64,000 bases of DNA from Flavobacterium cutihirudinis (GCF_003385895.1 NZ_QRDQ01000010.1:248001-312000); one strand, 5' to 3'; positions 9,243-17,549 are shown, numbered from the stretch's first letter. The notes: generated from the letters alone by a model not told the origin. Translations and numbers: made by a program.

Positions 9243-9371
9243 TGTTGCCATTTCAATAAAAAAAATGTAGAAAAGCTTAAAATTTCAGATGTTGAAAAAG
9301 AGATTCATCAATTAGAACTGTTTGCAAATGTTTTTTCCAGATATAGTATTGAATATTTTTTTACGGGCTAA
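9243..9371 (+). pseudogene. Possible remnant of an XRE-type (HTH_3) regulator
   Basis: An open stretch of 42 codons without an ATG ends at a stop at 9369-9371. Its translation includes LKISDVEKEIHQLELFANV and then FSRYSIEYFFTG. This pattern resembles the end of a Cro/CI helix-turn-helix domain, where ISxIExGxRxxxxxxLxxLAxxLxVSxDYLLTG is typical. The front half of the domain is absent, so if real it is a decayed fragment. It lies in the 422-bp gap between the ankyrin gene (minus) and the antiporter gene (plus); the remainder of that gap shows only AT-rich sequence. Chance similarity is possible. Confidence 0.35.
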
Positions 9372-9484
9372 AAAATCAACTTCAACTTTTTTAGTGAATT
9401 TTTAATTTCGTTCTCATTAAATATTAATTTAGTAGCCATATCACGATGTTACCAAAACCAAATAATTCAAAACCAATCTGAAAA

Positions 9485-11086
9485 ATGGAAAATATTACTG
9501 TAATTATTATGTTGCTATTTGGAGTTGCTTTTTTGAGCTTAATTAGTAAACGTTATAATTTTCCGGTTCCTATTATATTGGTACTTTGCGGTGTTATTAT
9601 TAGTGTAGTTCCCGGACTTCCTGTGGTTGCTTTAAATCCGGAAGTGGTCTTTGTTATTTTTTTGCCGCCACTTTTATATCATGCGGCATGGTACACAAGC
9701 TGGTCTGAATTTAAGCACACCATTCGGCCAATTACGCTTGCAGCTGTTGGTTTGGTTTTGTTTACCACGATTTCTGTTGCAATTGCAGCGCATTGGCTAA
9801 TTGAAGATATTTCGTGGCCATTGGCGTTTTTGCTTGGAGCAATTGTTTCTCCGCCAGATGCGGTTTCTGCAACATCTATTACAAAAGGTCTTGGATTGCA
9901 TCCGCGTCTTATTGCTATTCTTGAAGGCGAAAGTTTACTTAATGATGCCAGCGGACTTGTCGCTTACAAATATGCATTGACAGCTATACTTGCAGGGAAT
10001 TTTGTTTTGTGGCAAGCCGGACTGAACTTTTTTATTATGTCTACACTGGGTGTCGCTGTGGGATTGACCGTTGGTTATGTAATGAGTATTATTCATAAAA
10101 AGTTTGTTTGTGATGATGTTATCGAAGCAACGCTAACACTTTTAACGCCTTTTGCATCTTATTTAATTGCAGAGCATTTTGAATGTTCGGGAGTTCTTGC
10201 GGTTGTCACTACAGGACTTTATCTTTCGGCACGTTCCGGAACAATTTTTACACATGAAAGCCGCATTATGACCGGAACAATTTGGAATATTCTAACGAGT
10301 ATTTTAAATGGTCTTATTTTTATATTGATCGGTTTACAGCTTCGTGATATCATTTCAGGAATCAGCAATTATTCAGGAACATCACTATTTATTTGGGGTG
10401 CTGCAATAAGTGTGGTGGTGATTTTAGTGCGCTTTTTATGGATTATTCCGGCAACATTGGTACCGAGATTTTTAAGTAAACGCATTCGCGAAAAAGAAGA
10501 ATTTGATTATCGAAACATGATCATCTTTGGCTGGTCTGGTATGCGTGGCGTGGTTTCTATGGCGGCGGCATTGGCTTTGCCTTTAATGATTGATGAAAAA
10601 CATGCTTTTCCGTTGCGAAACCTGATTATCTACTTAGTTTTCTGTGTGATACTTTCTACTTTAGTTATTCAGGGATTAACACTTCCGTGGCTTATCAGAA
10701 AATTAAAACTGCAACCTTATTCTATTTTAGCGGAAGAATATCACATCAGAAATACTATTGTTTCTGAGACAATTGCTCATATCGAAGATAATTTTTCGCT
10801 TCTTAATGATGATTTGCTTCATAACATTAAAAGTAAATATGAAGTAAAGTATAATCGTTTGCAGAAAACGGAACTTCCTGCCAATTTTTTTGGAAAAGGG
10901 AATATTATGGGCGGAGAAATCTTCAATGATTTTACGAAAGTGCAAATCGATTTATTGAATGTCGAAAGAGCAAAACTCGAACTCATGCACAAACAAGGAG
11001 AAGTAAACGAAGAAATTTTCCGTAAAATCGAAAAAGAATTGGATCTCGAAGAAACCCGCCTTTGGATGGAAATGTATGAGGAGTAG
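9485..11086 (+). CDS. Na+/H+ antiporter, CPA1 (NhaP/YjcE-like) family
   Basis: A 533-residue inner-membrane protein with about twelve hydrophobic helices over residues 1-415 and a charged cytoplasmic tail of about 115 residues. The family hallmark LLGAIVSPPDAVSATSI (about residues 118-134) carries the ion-binding aspartate, and LEGESLLNDASGLV (about 155-168) carries the second conserved acidic site; FGWSGMRGVVSMAAALALP is the third typical block. It exchanges external protons for cytoplasmic Na+ or K+. It stands alone, followed by its own terminator, and is transcribed away from the ankyrin gene. No clear TAnnTTTG box is seen; TAATTTAG near 9428 is only close. Confidence 0.92.
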   Translation: MENITVIIMLLFGVAFLSLISKRYNFPVPIILVLCGVIISVVPGLPVVALNPEVVFVIFLPPLLYHAAWYTSWSEFKHTIRPITLAAVGLVLFTTISVAIAAHWLIEDISWPLAFLLGAIVSPPDAVSATSITKGLGLHPRLIAILEGESLLNDASGLVAYKYALTAILAGNFVLWQAGLNFFIMSTLGVAVGLTVGYVMSIIHKKFVCDDVIEATLTLLTPFASYLIAEHFECSGVLAVVTTGLYLSARSGTIFTHESRIMTGTIWNILTSILNGLIFILIGLQLRDIISGISNYSGTSLFIWGAAISVVVILVRFLWIIPATLVPRFLSKRIREKEEFDYRNMIIFGWSGMRGVVSMAAALALPLMIDEKHAFPLRNLIIYLVFCVILSTLVIQGLTLPWLIRKLKLQPYSILAEEYHIRNTIVSETIAHIEDNFSLLNDDLLHNIKSKYEVKYNRLQKTELPANFFGKGNIMGGEIFNDFTKVQIDLLNVERAKLELMHKQGEVNEEIFRKIEKELDLEETRLWMEMYEE

Positions 11087-11122
11087 GTTTTTTTTAGTTA
11101 CAAAGTTACAAAGTTGCAAAGG

Positions 11123-11157
11123 GACAAAGGTTTTTTGATAAACCTTTGTCTTTTTTT
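11123..11157 (+). terminator. Terminator after the antiporter gene
   Basis: GACAAAGGTTT (11123-11133) pairs with AAACCTTTGTC (11140-11150) across a 6-nt loop, followed by a run of T. It is just after the antiporter stop. The preceding 11098-11130 stretch repeats ACAAAGTT-like words. Confidence 0.8.
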
Positions 11158-11172
11158 ATTGTAGAAATAGTT

Positions 11173-11538
11173 TTAAGATGAAAAACCGTTTTCTTTATCT
11201 ATAAAAGCCCATTCGGCCATCGCTTGAATAACTGGCATTAAACCAATTCCTGCGGAACTTAAACTATAGGTTACAAAAGGAGGAACAACTGGTTTTGCTT
11301 CTCTTATTATAAGATTATCAGCTTCAAGTTGTTTCAGATGCTGAATAAGCATTTTCTCGCTTACAGCCGGAATAGCTCTTTTTAATTCGCTATAGCGCAA
11401 ACTTCCGTTAGAAAGATGATATAGAATAATCGGTTTCCAATAGCCTCCAATTTTTTCCATTACATACGTTACCGGGCATTTTTCTAATGCATATTGCTTA
11501 TTTTCCTGAATTGTCGAAGATTCTTTGATTGCTGTCAT
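11173..11538 (-). CDS. HxlR-family winged-helix regulator
   Basis: A 121-residue HxlR/DUF24 protein. Cys21 in LEKCPVTYVMEKIGGYWKP is the conserved N-terminal cysteine used by redox- or electrophile-sensing members such as HypR and YodB. The winged helix spans about 30-105 (YHLSNGSLRYSELKRAIPAV, then MLIQHLKQLEADNLI). It is divergent from the NmrA-like reductase gene, with only 79 bp between them, and two overlapping dyads fill that gap. Autoregulation together with control of the reductase is a strong inference from this arrangement. Confidence 0.9.
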   Translation of the reverse strand: MTAIKESSTIQENKQYALEKCPVTYVMEKIGGYWKPIILYHLSNGSLRYSELKRAIPAVSEKMLIQHLKQLEADNLIIREAKPVVPPFVTYSLSSAGIGLMPVIQAMAEWAFIDKENGFSS

Positions 11539-11544
11539 TATGCA

Positions 11545-11574
11545 TACTTTAGGGTAAGTACTTGTGTAAAAGTA
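11545..11574. promoter_or_regulatory. Two overlapping HxlR-type operator dyads
   Basis: TACTT-N6-AAGTA occurs twice, at 11545-11560 and 11559-11574, sharing two bases. The same region can be read as an 8-bp direct repeat GTAAGTAC at 11554-11561 and 11572-11579. It lies between hxlR (minus) and the NmrA gene (plus), directly upstream of the latter's -7 box. Assignment to HxlR is inferred from position and from the general form of HxlR-family sites. Confidence 0.65.
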
Positions 11575-11584
11575 AGTACAAATA

Positions 11585-11592
11585 TACCTTTG
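11585..11592 (+). promoter_or_regulatory. -7 box for the NmrA-like gene
   Basis: TACCTTTG fits the Bacteroidota -7 consensus TAnnTTTG exactly and sits 25 bp before the ATG at 11618. The overlapping dyads at 11545-11574 cover the place where the -33 element would lie, consistent with repression. Confidence 0.65.
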
Positions 11593-11617
11593 TTTCAGTT
11601 AATAAAAAAATAGAATT

Positions 11618-12496
11618 ATGAAAATTGCAATATCAGGTTCTTTAGGGAACATAGGAAAGCCATTAGTTAAAAAACTTACTGCATCAGGACATCAGGTAAC
11701 GGTTATAAGTAGTACTTCAGATCGATCTTCAGAAATTGAGCAATTGGGGGCAAAACCTGCAATTGGATCTGTTAATGATGCAGCTTTTTTAAAAACTGCA
11801 TTTGATGGAGCAGATGCAGTTTTTGCTATGACACCGCCAAATATGGGAGGAAGCAATATTATTTCGAATACAGTTGCGGCTGGTCATGCTTTCGCGAAAG
11901 CGGTAAAGGATGCTGAAATTAAGCGTGTAGTAATGTTAAGCAGTATTGGTGCCGATTTGCCAAAGGGAACCGGTCCAATTGCTGGACTTCATGAAATCGA
12001 AAAAATATACGAAACATTAGAAAATACAGCGGTAACTTTTCTGCGTGCTGGATTTTTCTACACAAATTTCTATAATGATGTTCCAATGATTAACGGAGCC
12101 GGAATTATGGGTGCAAATTATCCTGCATCAACTTTGATTCCTTATGTTCATCCTGAAGATATTGCAAGTGCCGTGGCTGAAGAATTGCAAAAAACTGCTT
12201 CTGGAAAAAATGTTCGTTATATTGTTAGTGATGTTCGTACGCCAGGTGATGCCGCTAAAATTTTTGGTGCTGAAATCGGTAAACCAGAATTGCCATGGAT
12301 TGAATTTACAGATGAGCAATCTTTAAATGGTATGATTCAGGCTGGATTACCTGAAGAAATAGCAGGTTTATATACCGAAATGGGAGCAGGTTTGAGAAGT
12401 GGAGCAATTGCAGAAGATTTTCTGAAAAATAAAACTGCAGTTGACGGAAAAATAAAATTAGAGGATTTTGCAAAAGAATTTGCTTCGAGATTCTAA
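11618..12496 (+). CDS. NmrA-like NAD(P)H-binding oxidoreductase
   Basis: A 292-residue atypical short-chain dehydrogenase. The N-terminus has a Rossmann nucleotide site (ISGSLGNIGKPLVKKL, residues 4-19) and the family's NAD(P)-sensing layout; VVMLSSIGADLPKGTGPI and the later YVHPEDIASAVAEEL match azoreductase/quinone-reductase members of the NmrA group. It lacks the YxxxK pair of classic SDRs, as is usual here. Divergent pairing with an HxlR regulator is common for such enzymes and suggests a role against quinones or reactive electrophiles. Confidence 0.87.
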   Translation: MKIAISGSLGNIGKPLVKKLTASGHQVTVISSTSDRSSEIEQLGAKPAIGSVNDAAFLKTAFDGADAVFAMTPPNMGGSNIISNTVAAGHAFAKAVKDAEIKRVVMLSSIGADLPKGTGPIAGLHEIEKIYETLENTAVTFLRAGFFYTNFYNDVPMINGAGIMGANYPASTLIPYVHPEDIASAVAEELQKTASGKNVRYIVSDVRTPGDAAKIFGAEIGKPELPWIEFTDEQSLNGMIQAGLPEEIAGLYTEMGAGLRSGAIAEDFLKNKTAVDGKIKLEDFAKEFASRF

Positions 12497-12513
12497 AATT
12501 TTAGTCTAAAAAT

Positions 12514-12547
12514 AAAAAAGAGTTCATCAAGAAATGAGCTCTTTTTT
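12514..12547. terminator. Terminator between NmrA-like and ECF sigma genes
   Basis: AAAAAAGAGTTCAT (12514-12527) pairs with ATGAGCTCTTTTTT (12534-12547), one mismatch, 6-nt loop. Runs of A before and T after let it work for both convergent genes. Confidence 0.8.
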
Positions 12548-12570
12548 TATGAATTGATTTTATCGTTCTA

Positions 12571-13803
12571 TTATAATTGAAGTGCCCTTATGTTTTCCTT
12601 AATGATATTTTTATCTGAAGTTGTTTTGGCTAAGCCAAGAGCAATTTCGAAATGATGAAGGGCTTTTTTATTATCGATGCCGTTGTATAAATTGCCAAGC
12701 AAAGAATAATAAAAATGATTATCTGTTAATTGGAGTTTTTCTGCTTCTACAATTGCTTCTTTTTTGCCGACGGCTTTAGAAAGGGCGTAGGTTCTGTTTA
12801 GCGCGACAATTGGAGAATATTCCAGAATAATTAAGTTGTTGTACAATTCGAGAATGTTTTTCCATTTTTCTGGAGAATCTTTTTTCTGTGTATGCCAATA
12901 AGCAATTCCAGCTTCCAGATGATATTTTGAAAGTGTATTCCCTTGTGAAGATTTACTAAGAAAATAAGTGCCACGATCGATTAATTCCTGATTCCAGAGT
13001 GATTCATCCTGATCTTCGTATAAAATAATTTCGCCGTTTGTTGAAGTTCGCGCTTCAAATCTTGACGAATGAAAACACATTAATGCGAGTAAAGCATTAG
13101 AAGCGGGCAAGTTTGTTGATTCATTCTGAATCAGCAAATAAGTTAAGCGCATTGCTTCGGCGCAAAGATCTTTTCGTAAAGTTGTATTTTGCGTCGTCGA
13201 ATAATATCCTTCAGAATAAAGGAGATAAATGGTTTTTAAAACCGTATTGATTCGGTCTTTTATTTGGGAAGCATTCGGATTTTGAATCGGAATGTTTTCT
13301 TCTTTGAGCTTTTCTTTTGCGCGATTGATTCTCTTATAAATAACTTCTTTATTGGACAGAAAAGCATCCGCAATTTCACTTATTCCAAAACCACATAATA
13401 AATTGAGCGCTAATGCAATTTGCGCTTCATCAGAATTACAAGGATTACAAACCGTAAACAGCATGGCCAACTGACTATCGGCAATATTTTCTTCTGATAA
13501 ATCAATTTCGATTTCGGGACTATTTACAGATGAGTTGTATTTTATTTCAGTGACAATTTTCTTTTCAAAAATATCATTTCGCTTAAAATGGTTTTTGGTT
13601 TTATTTTTAGCAACGGTGTAAAGCCAGGCTGTCGGATTATCAGGAATTCCCTTCATCGCCCAAGTTTCAGAAGCAGCAAGGAAAGTGTCGCTTACAATGT
13701 CCTCAGCAATCTCAATATGATGAATACCAAACAAACTGCAAAGCACCGAAACAATTTTCTGATACTCTTTTCTAAATAAATAAGGGATAAGTTCTTGCTC
13801 CAT
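12571..13803 (-). CDS. ECF sigma factor with long C-terminal TPR-like domain (ECF42-like)
   Basis: A 410-residue sigma factor, twice the usual ECF length. Region 2 is at about residues 10-75 (LCSLFGIHHIEIAEDIVSDT, PTAWLYTVAKNKTKNHFKR); region 4 is at about 120-170 (LNLLCGFGISEIADAFLSN). The rest (about 185-410) is a helical, TPR-like extension with LYSEGYYSTT and VALNRTYALSKAVGKKEAIV. This is the ECF42/SigI-like layout, whose members lack an anti-sigma factor and pair with a DGPF-motif protein; the next gene downstream encodes a DGPF protein upstream on the same strand (13908-14246). The target regulon cannot be read here. Confidence 0.9.
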   Translation of the reverse strand: MEQELIPYLFRKEYQKIVSVLCSLFGIHHIEIAEDIVSDTFLAASETWAMKGIPDNPTAWLYTVAKNKTKNHFKRNDIFEKKIVTEIKYNSSVNSPEIEIDLSEENIADSQLAMLFTVCNPCNSDEAQIALALNLLCGFGISEIADAFLSNKEVIYKRINRAKEKLKEENIPIQNPNASQIKDRINTVLKTIYLLYSEGYYSTTQNTTLRKDLCAEAMRLTYLLIQNESTNLPASNALLALMCFHSSRFEARTSTNGEIILYEDQDESLWNQELIDRGTYFLSKSSQGNTLSKYHLEAGIAYWHTQKKDSPEKWKNILELYNNLIILEYSPIVALNRTYALSKAVGKKEAIVEAEKLQLTDNHFYYSLLGNLYNGIDNKKALHHFEIALGLAKTTSDKNIIKENIRALQL

Positions 13804-13818
13804 AAATGATTAATTGTA

Positions 13819-13904
13819 AATGGTGAATTGTGAATTGTGAATTGAAAATGACGTATTATGCATTAAAAGACAAAGTGATAATTCACAATTCATAATTCAC
13901 CATT
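13819..13904. repeat. Palindromic repeat between DGPF and ECF sigma genes
   Basis: The arms 13819-13843 and 13880-13904 (25 bp) are reverse complements with one mismatch. Each is built from direct repeats of a GAATTGT word after a TGGT start. It nearly fills the 104-bp gap between the two genes. It may form an mRNA stem or be a dispersed repeat. Confidence 0.75.
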
Positions 13905-13907
13905 ATT

Positions 13908-14246
13908 TTAAACCGCCATTCTAATTTCTACGTTTCCGCCCATATTCAAAACGGGGCAATCTTGTGCAATAGCGGCAGCTTCATCATAATCTTTCGCTTT
14001 GATGATAATTAATCCGCCAATAGATTCTTTGATTTCTACGAAAGGGCCATCTGTAATTCCTTTATTAGAATTTACCAGTTTTCCTTTTCCGTCCCAGCGT
14101 TGTAAAGGTCTGGCTAATTTATCCTGAGCAGCAAGACTTCCAAACCAGTTTTGCCATTGCTGTAAATGCTGCTGAAGTTCCTCAGGCGATGGTTGAGCTT
14201 CTTTTGTCGCAAAATCTCTTCTGAAAATTAATATGAATTCATTCAT
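13908..14246 (-). CDS. YCII-related DGPF-domain protein
   Basis: A 112-residue cytoplasmic protein of the YCII/DGPF family. The signature DGPFVEIKESIGGLIIIKA is present at about residues 66-84, after a MNEFILIFRR start. Such small proteins accompany ECF42-type sigma factors, and this one lies immediately upstream of one on the same strand. Whether it is a regulator, a target or an enzyme is unresolved in the family. Confidence 0.88.
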   Translation of the reverse strand: MNEFILIFRRDFATKEAQPSPEELQQHLQQWQNWFGSLAAQDKLARPLQRWDGKGKLVNSNKGITDGPFVEIKESIGGLIIIKAKDYDEAAAIAQDCPVLNMGGNVEIRMAV

Positions 14247-14336
14247 TTTATTTCGTTTTAAATGATTTAATAAGAATTGGCAGTTTTAATTCAACTATAA
14301 AAATACACTTTTACGAATCAAAACTGCCTTTTTTGT

Positions 14337-14789
14337 TTATCCAAATTGACCTACTCTGTAAGTTCCCGGAGTATTAGCGAAAGCGATGTTAATGCGATTC
14401 CAAGTATTAATTGTAGCAATGGCAAGTGTAAGATCGATTAATTCTTCTTCAGAAAACTCCGCTCTTGCAATTTCGTAAATTTCATCAGGAACATCACAGG
14501 CATTTACTGCTTCCGCGTAAGCAAGAGCAACTCTTTCTCGTTTTGTGTAATAAGGTGTTTCTCTCCAGGCGCTTAATCCAAATAAACGTTGTGTAGTTTC
14601 TCCGTGCGCAATTGCTTCTTTTGAATGCATGTCTAAACAATATGCACAGCTATTGATTTGTGATATTCTAAATTCTACCAATTCCAAAAGAGATCTGTCA
14701 AGTTCTGATTTTTTAAGATAACTTGTAATTCCAAATAAAGTTGAGATTGCTTTTTGACCTTTTTCAAATACATTAATTCTAGTTTCCAT
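14337..14789 (-). CDS. Carboxymuconolactone decarboxylase/AhpD-like protein
   Basis: The start at 14789 (METRINVFEKG) is preferred; the frame extends twelve codons further but these add an unrelated basic lead. The 150-residue product has the AhpD active-site motif CAYCLDMH, with both redox cysteines and the histidine, and the helical EELIDLTLAIATINTWNRI region. Members reduce peroxidase partners or serve as general alkylhydroperoxidase-like oxidoreductases. It is upstream of, and on the same strand as, the DGPF and ECF genes with a 90-bp gap, so membership in that sigma factor's neighbourhood is likely. Confidence 0.88.
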   Translation of the reverse strand: METRINVFEKGQKAISTLFGITSYLKKSELDRSLLELVEFRISQINSCAYCLDMHSKEAIAHGETTQRLFGLSAWRETPYYTKRERVALAYAEAVNACDVPDEIYEIARAEFSEEELIDLTLAIATINTWNRINIAFANTPGTYRVGQFG

Positions 14790-14873
14790 TTTGTATAATT
14801 TTAATTGTTTATACTCTAATGACAACTGAACTTTCGGAATTGGACATTTTTTTGAAAAAAAAGATAAAAAAAA

Positions 14874-15446
14874 TTAAATCCCTTGTAATTTCTGGCTTAT
14901 TTGAAGATGTTCCAGCTTTTTTCCGACCAAAGTTTTTTCTCCAACGGGTTTAAAACCGAGATTTAAATAGAGTTTTTTTGCACTCGGATTATCTTCTTCG
15001 ACTAATAATCCAAGCGTTTCGTTGTTTTTGTTTACATATTCATCAATCAGAAATCGAAGTATTTTTGATCCGATTCCTTTTCCCTGAAATTTTGGATTTA
15101 CACCTAAAGAATCAATATAGAATTCTCCAGGTTTTGTTTCGAATTCGGGATCAAATTCGGGATTGAAATGTGTTCTGACATAATTAATTATCGGAGTTCT
15201 TAACGCTTCTAAGTCAGAACCATTATAAATATTTACAGCACCGATAATTTCGTTTTCTTCTTCCGCAACAAAACAATTCTCATACGAATATTGATTGTTT
15301 TCTTTTCCGATGAAATGCTCCAGGAAATCTTTCGCGGAAGCGTAATCTTCCTTTTTAATAAACTTGTAAATGATATCTTCCATTGCCAGCAATAAAATAG
15401 GAGCAATTTCTTTTGAGTCGGATATTTTGGCTTTTCGGATAATCAT
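14874..15446 (-). CDS. GNAT-family N-acetyltransferase
   Basis: A 190-residue GNAT protein. Acetyl-CoA-binding motif A is FYIDSLGVNPKFQGKGIGSK (about residues 107-126) and motif B is NPSAKKLYLNLGFKPVGEKT (about 153-172). The N-terminal IRKAKISDSKEIAPILLLAM is typical. The substrate cannot be told. It ends 84 bp before the AhpD-like gene on the same strand. Confidence 0.88.
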   Translation of the reverse strand: MIIRKAKISDSKEIAPILLLAMEDIIYKFIKKEDYASAKDFLEHFIGKENNQYSYENCFVAEEENEIIGAVNIYNGSDLEALRTPIINYVRTHFNPEFDPEFETKPGEFYIDSLGVNPKFQGKGIGSKILRFLIDEYVNKNNETLGLLVEEDNPSAKKLYLNLGFKPVGEKTLVGKKLEHLQISQKLQGI

Positions 15447-15530
15447 TTTAAGAATTTTAAGTTTAGCAAATTTACTTAGAAATTGTTTAATGCAGATTTT
15501 CTTTAATACTTAGAAGCATAAATTTCTGTG

Positions 15531-15645
15531 TTTATTTTTCTCTCGCAGATTTGGCAGATTTGGCAGAATATTTAAAATCTGTGTGGATCTGTATGAGAAT
15601 AAAAGAAAATCTGCCCAATCGGCTAAATCTGCGGGAGAAAAATAA
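15531..15645. repeat. Palindromic repeat with CGCAGATTTGGC core
   Basis: The ends 15531-15555 and 15621-15645 are 25-bp reverse complements with two mismatches; the core word is TCGCAGATTTGGC, with a second GCAGATT nearby inside. It abuts, and shares its final base with, the 15645-15775 element. Together they fill most of the 456-bp gap between the GNAT and oxidoreductase genes. No ORF is convincing here. Confidence 0.78.
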
Positions 15646-15775
15646 ACACATAGAAACATAGTTTTTCTTTGCATAGAAAGGCGTTTCACTTTACATCAAT
15701 GCACATAGCTATGTGTGAAAACTAGTTTTTTCTTTATTCTTTTTTTAGAATATAAAATCTATGTTTCTATGTGTT
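15645..15775. repeat. Palindromic dispersed element, copy 2
   Basis: It starts AACACATAGAAACATAG (15645-15661) and ends in a matching complement at 15757-15775. It is the inverted homologue of the element at 4596-4732; shared interior pieces are GGCGTTTCACTTT, ACATAGCTATGT-like and AACTAGTTT. Length is 131 versus 137 bp. Confidence 0.88.
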
Positions 15776-15862
15776 AGAAAAAAATCAGCATGAAATTTAA
15801 AACCGCTGAATTTGTACAATTATAAACTCAATTTATACCACTTTTAAGATTTCAATGCAACT

Positions 15863-15870
15863 TATCTTTG
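15863..15870 (+). promoter_or_regulatory. -7 box for the quinone-reductase-like gene
   Basis: TATCTTTG fits TAnnTTTG and is 32 bp before the ATG at 15903, a normal distance for a Bacteroidota promoter. Confidence 0.6.
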
Positions 15871-15902
15871 TAAGACAATTTTAATTTAAAAATTAAAAAG
15901 AA

Positions 15903-16916
15903 ATGAAAGCAATAGGATTTAAAACATCATTACCCATAGAAGAAAAAGAAAGTTTTATAGAATTCGAAACTGTAAAACCTGTGGCGTCCGGTCACGATTT
16001 ATTAGTAAAAATCGATGCGATTTCTGTAAATCCAGTCGATTTTAAAGTGCGACAAAGCGCTGCAAAAGATACCGTTTTAGAAACTCCAAAAATAATCGGT
16101 TGGGATGCAGTTGGAATTGTTCAGGCTGTTGGAGAAAAAGTAAGTTTGTTTGAAGTAGGCGATCCGGTTTATTATGCCGGAGATATTACAAAACAAGGAA
16201 GCAATGCTGAATATCAGGTTATTGACGAAAGAATTGTTGGAAGAAAACCAAAATCATTAAGCATTGAAGAAGCAGCCGTAATTCCGTTAACCGCTTTAAC
16301 GGCTTGGGAAATCTTGTTTGACCGAATCAGAATCAACGCTGAAAAAGACAAAGGAAAATCAATTTTAATTATTGGCGGTGCCGGCGGAGTTGGATCGATT
16401 GCGATTCAACTAGCAAAGAAAATTGCAGGATTAACGGTAATTGCAACGGCTTCACGTCCGGAAACAATCGAATGGTGCAAACAACAAGGAGCTGATTTTG
16501 TAGTAGATCATAAAAATTTAATTGCAGCTGTAAAAGATGCCGGTTTTGAAACGGTAGATTTTATTCTGGATTTTGTGGATACGAATGCTTATTGGGATAC
16601 GATGGTGGAACTGATTAAACCGCAAGGTCATATCGCTTCGATTACAGGAAGCAGTGAGCCTGTTTTGCTAAACAAACTAAAAAGCAAAAGTGTTTCTTTT
16701 TCTTGGGAATTGATGTATACGCGTTCGATGTACCAGACAGAAGATATGATTGAACAACATCATATTTTAAATAAGGTTGCCGATTTACTTGACGAAGGCG
16801 TTTTGAAAACAACTTTAAATGTAACTTTAAATGGTCTCACAGCTGATAATCTGAAAAAAGCACATGAACTTTTGGAATCAGGAAAAACAATTGGAAAGAT
16901 TGCGATAAAATATTAA
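15903..16916 (+). CDS. Zinc-type alcohol dehydrogenase-like / quinone oxidoreductase
   Basis: A 337-residue MDR-superfamily enzyme. The GroES-like N-terminal domain (about 1-130) is followed by a Rossmann domain with LIIGGAGGVGSIAIQLAKK (about residues 155-173). It lacks the cysteine cluster for structural zinc, so it resembles NADPH:quinone reductase-like members annotated as zinc-type alcohol dehydrogenase-like. Substrates are probably quinones or enones. It stands alone, with a promoter just after the palindromic repeats. Confidence 0.88.
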   Translation: MKAIGFKTSLPIEEKESFIEFETVKPVASGHDLLVKIDAISVNPVDFKVRQSAAKDTVLETPKIIGWDAVGIVQAVGEKVSLFEVGDPVYYAGDITKQGSNAEYQVIDERIVGRKPKSLSIEEAAVIPLTALTAWEILFDRIRINAEKDKGKSILIIGGAGGVGSIAIQLAKKIAGLTVIATASRPETIEWCKQQGADFVVDHKNLIAAVKDAGFETVDFILDFVDTNAYWDTMVELIKPQGHIASITGSSEPVLLNKLKSKSVSFSWELMYTRSMYQTEDMIEQHHILNKVADLLDEGVLKTTLNVTLNGLTADNLKKAHELLESGKTIGKIAIKY

Positions 16917-17045
16917 TACAGATTGAAAATGTGTTATTTGAAATTATTCTAAATAATAATATTTGTAGTTTAACAAAATGTTGTATTTTAGTTTCCTTAC
17001 AAAATCGAGTTTGTATTTAAATTTTAAAACCAAAACAAAATTGTT

Positions 17046-17432
17046 ATGATTTCAAAAAACACAGATCTTGGGTTATTAGTATTGCGTATCAGCATTGGCG
17101 GATTAATGCTTTTTCATGGTGTAGCAAAAATTCTGCACGGAATTTCTTTTCTTGAAGAGAATATGGGAGCAGTTGCATATGCTGTTTATATTGGAGAAGT
17201 TCTAGCTCCGTTGGCTATTTTAATAGGATGGCGTACCAGAATTGCTTCGGTTATTTTTGCTATTAATTGTATTGTGGCAGTTGCAGTAGCTCATTCACAG
17301 GAATTGTTTTCAATCAGCGACCATGGAGGTTACGCTTTAGAATTATTAGCACTATATCTTTTGGGTTCCGTTGCTTTGTTTTTTACAGGAGCCGGAAAAC
17401 TTGCACTTTCGAACACTAATAAATGGGATTAA
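17046..17432 (+). CDS. DoxX-family membrane protein
   Basis: A 128-residue protein with four predicted transmembrane helices and the DoxX hallmarks LGLLVLRISIGGLMLFHGVAK at the N-terminus and YIGEVLAPLAILIGWRTRIA in the middle. DoxX proteins are small membrane proteins, some tied to thiosulfate:quinone oxidation or redox stress. No partner is adjacent. A terminator follows. Confidence 0.9.
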   Translation: MISKNTDLGLLVLRISIGGLMLFHGVAKILHGISFLEENMGAVAYAVYIGEVLAPLAILIGWRTRIASVIFAINCIVAVAVAHSQELFSISDHGGYALELLALYLLGSVALFFTGAGKLALSNTNKWD

Positions 17433-17452
17433 TTCCATAAAAGATTTATAGT

Positions 17453-17489
17453 AAAAAGCTCCAAATTTCTGATTTGGGGCTTTTTTTTT
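17453..17489 (+). terminator. Terminator after the DoxX gene
   Basis: AAAAAGCTCCAAAT (17453-17466) pairs with ATTTGGGGCTTTTT (17472-17485), one G-T position, followed by a T run. Confidence 0.85.
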
Positions 17490-17508
17490 GGTTCTTGGGT
17501 TATTATCT

Positions 17509-17516
17509 TATTTTTG
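17509..17516 (+). promoter_or_regulatory. -7 box for the lone TonB receptor gene
   Basis: TATTTTTG matches TAnnTTTG and lies 34 bp before the ATG at 17550. Its position makes the earlier in-frame codons from 17514 untranslated, which supports the 17550 start. Confidence 0.65.
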
Positions 17517-17549
17517 CGGCACTTTATAAAATCTATTGCCTTCTTTAAA

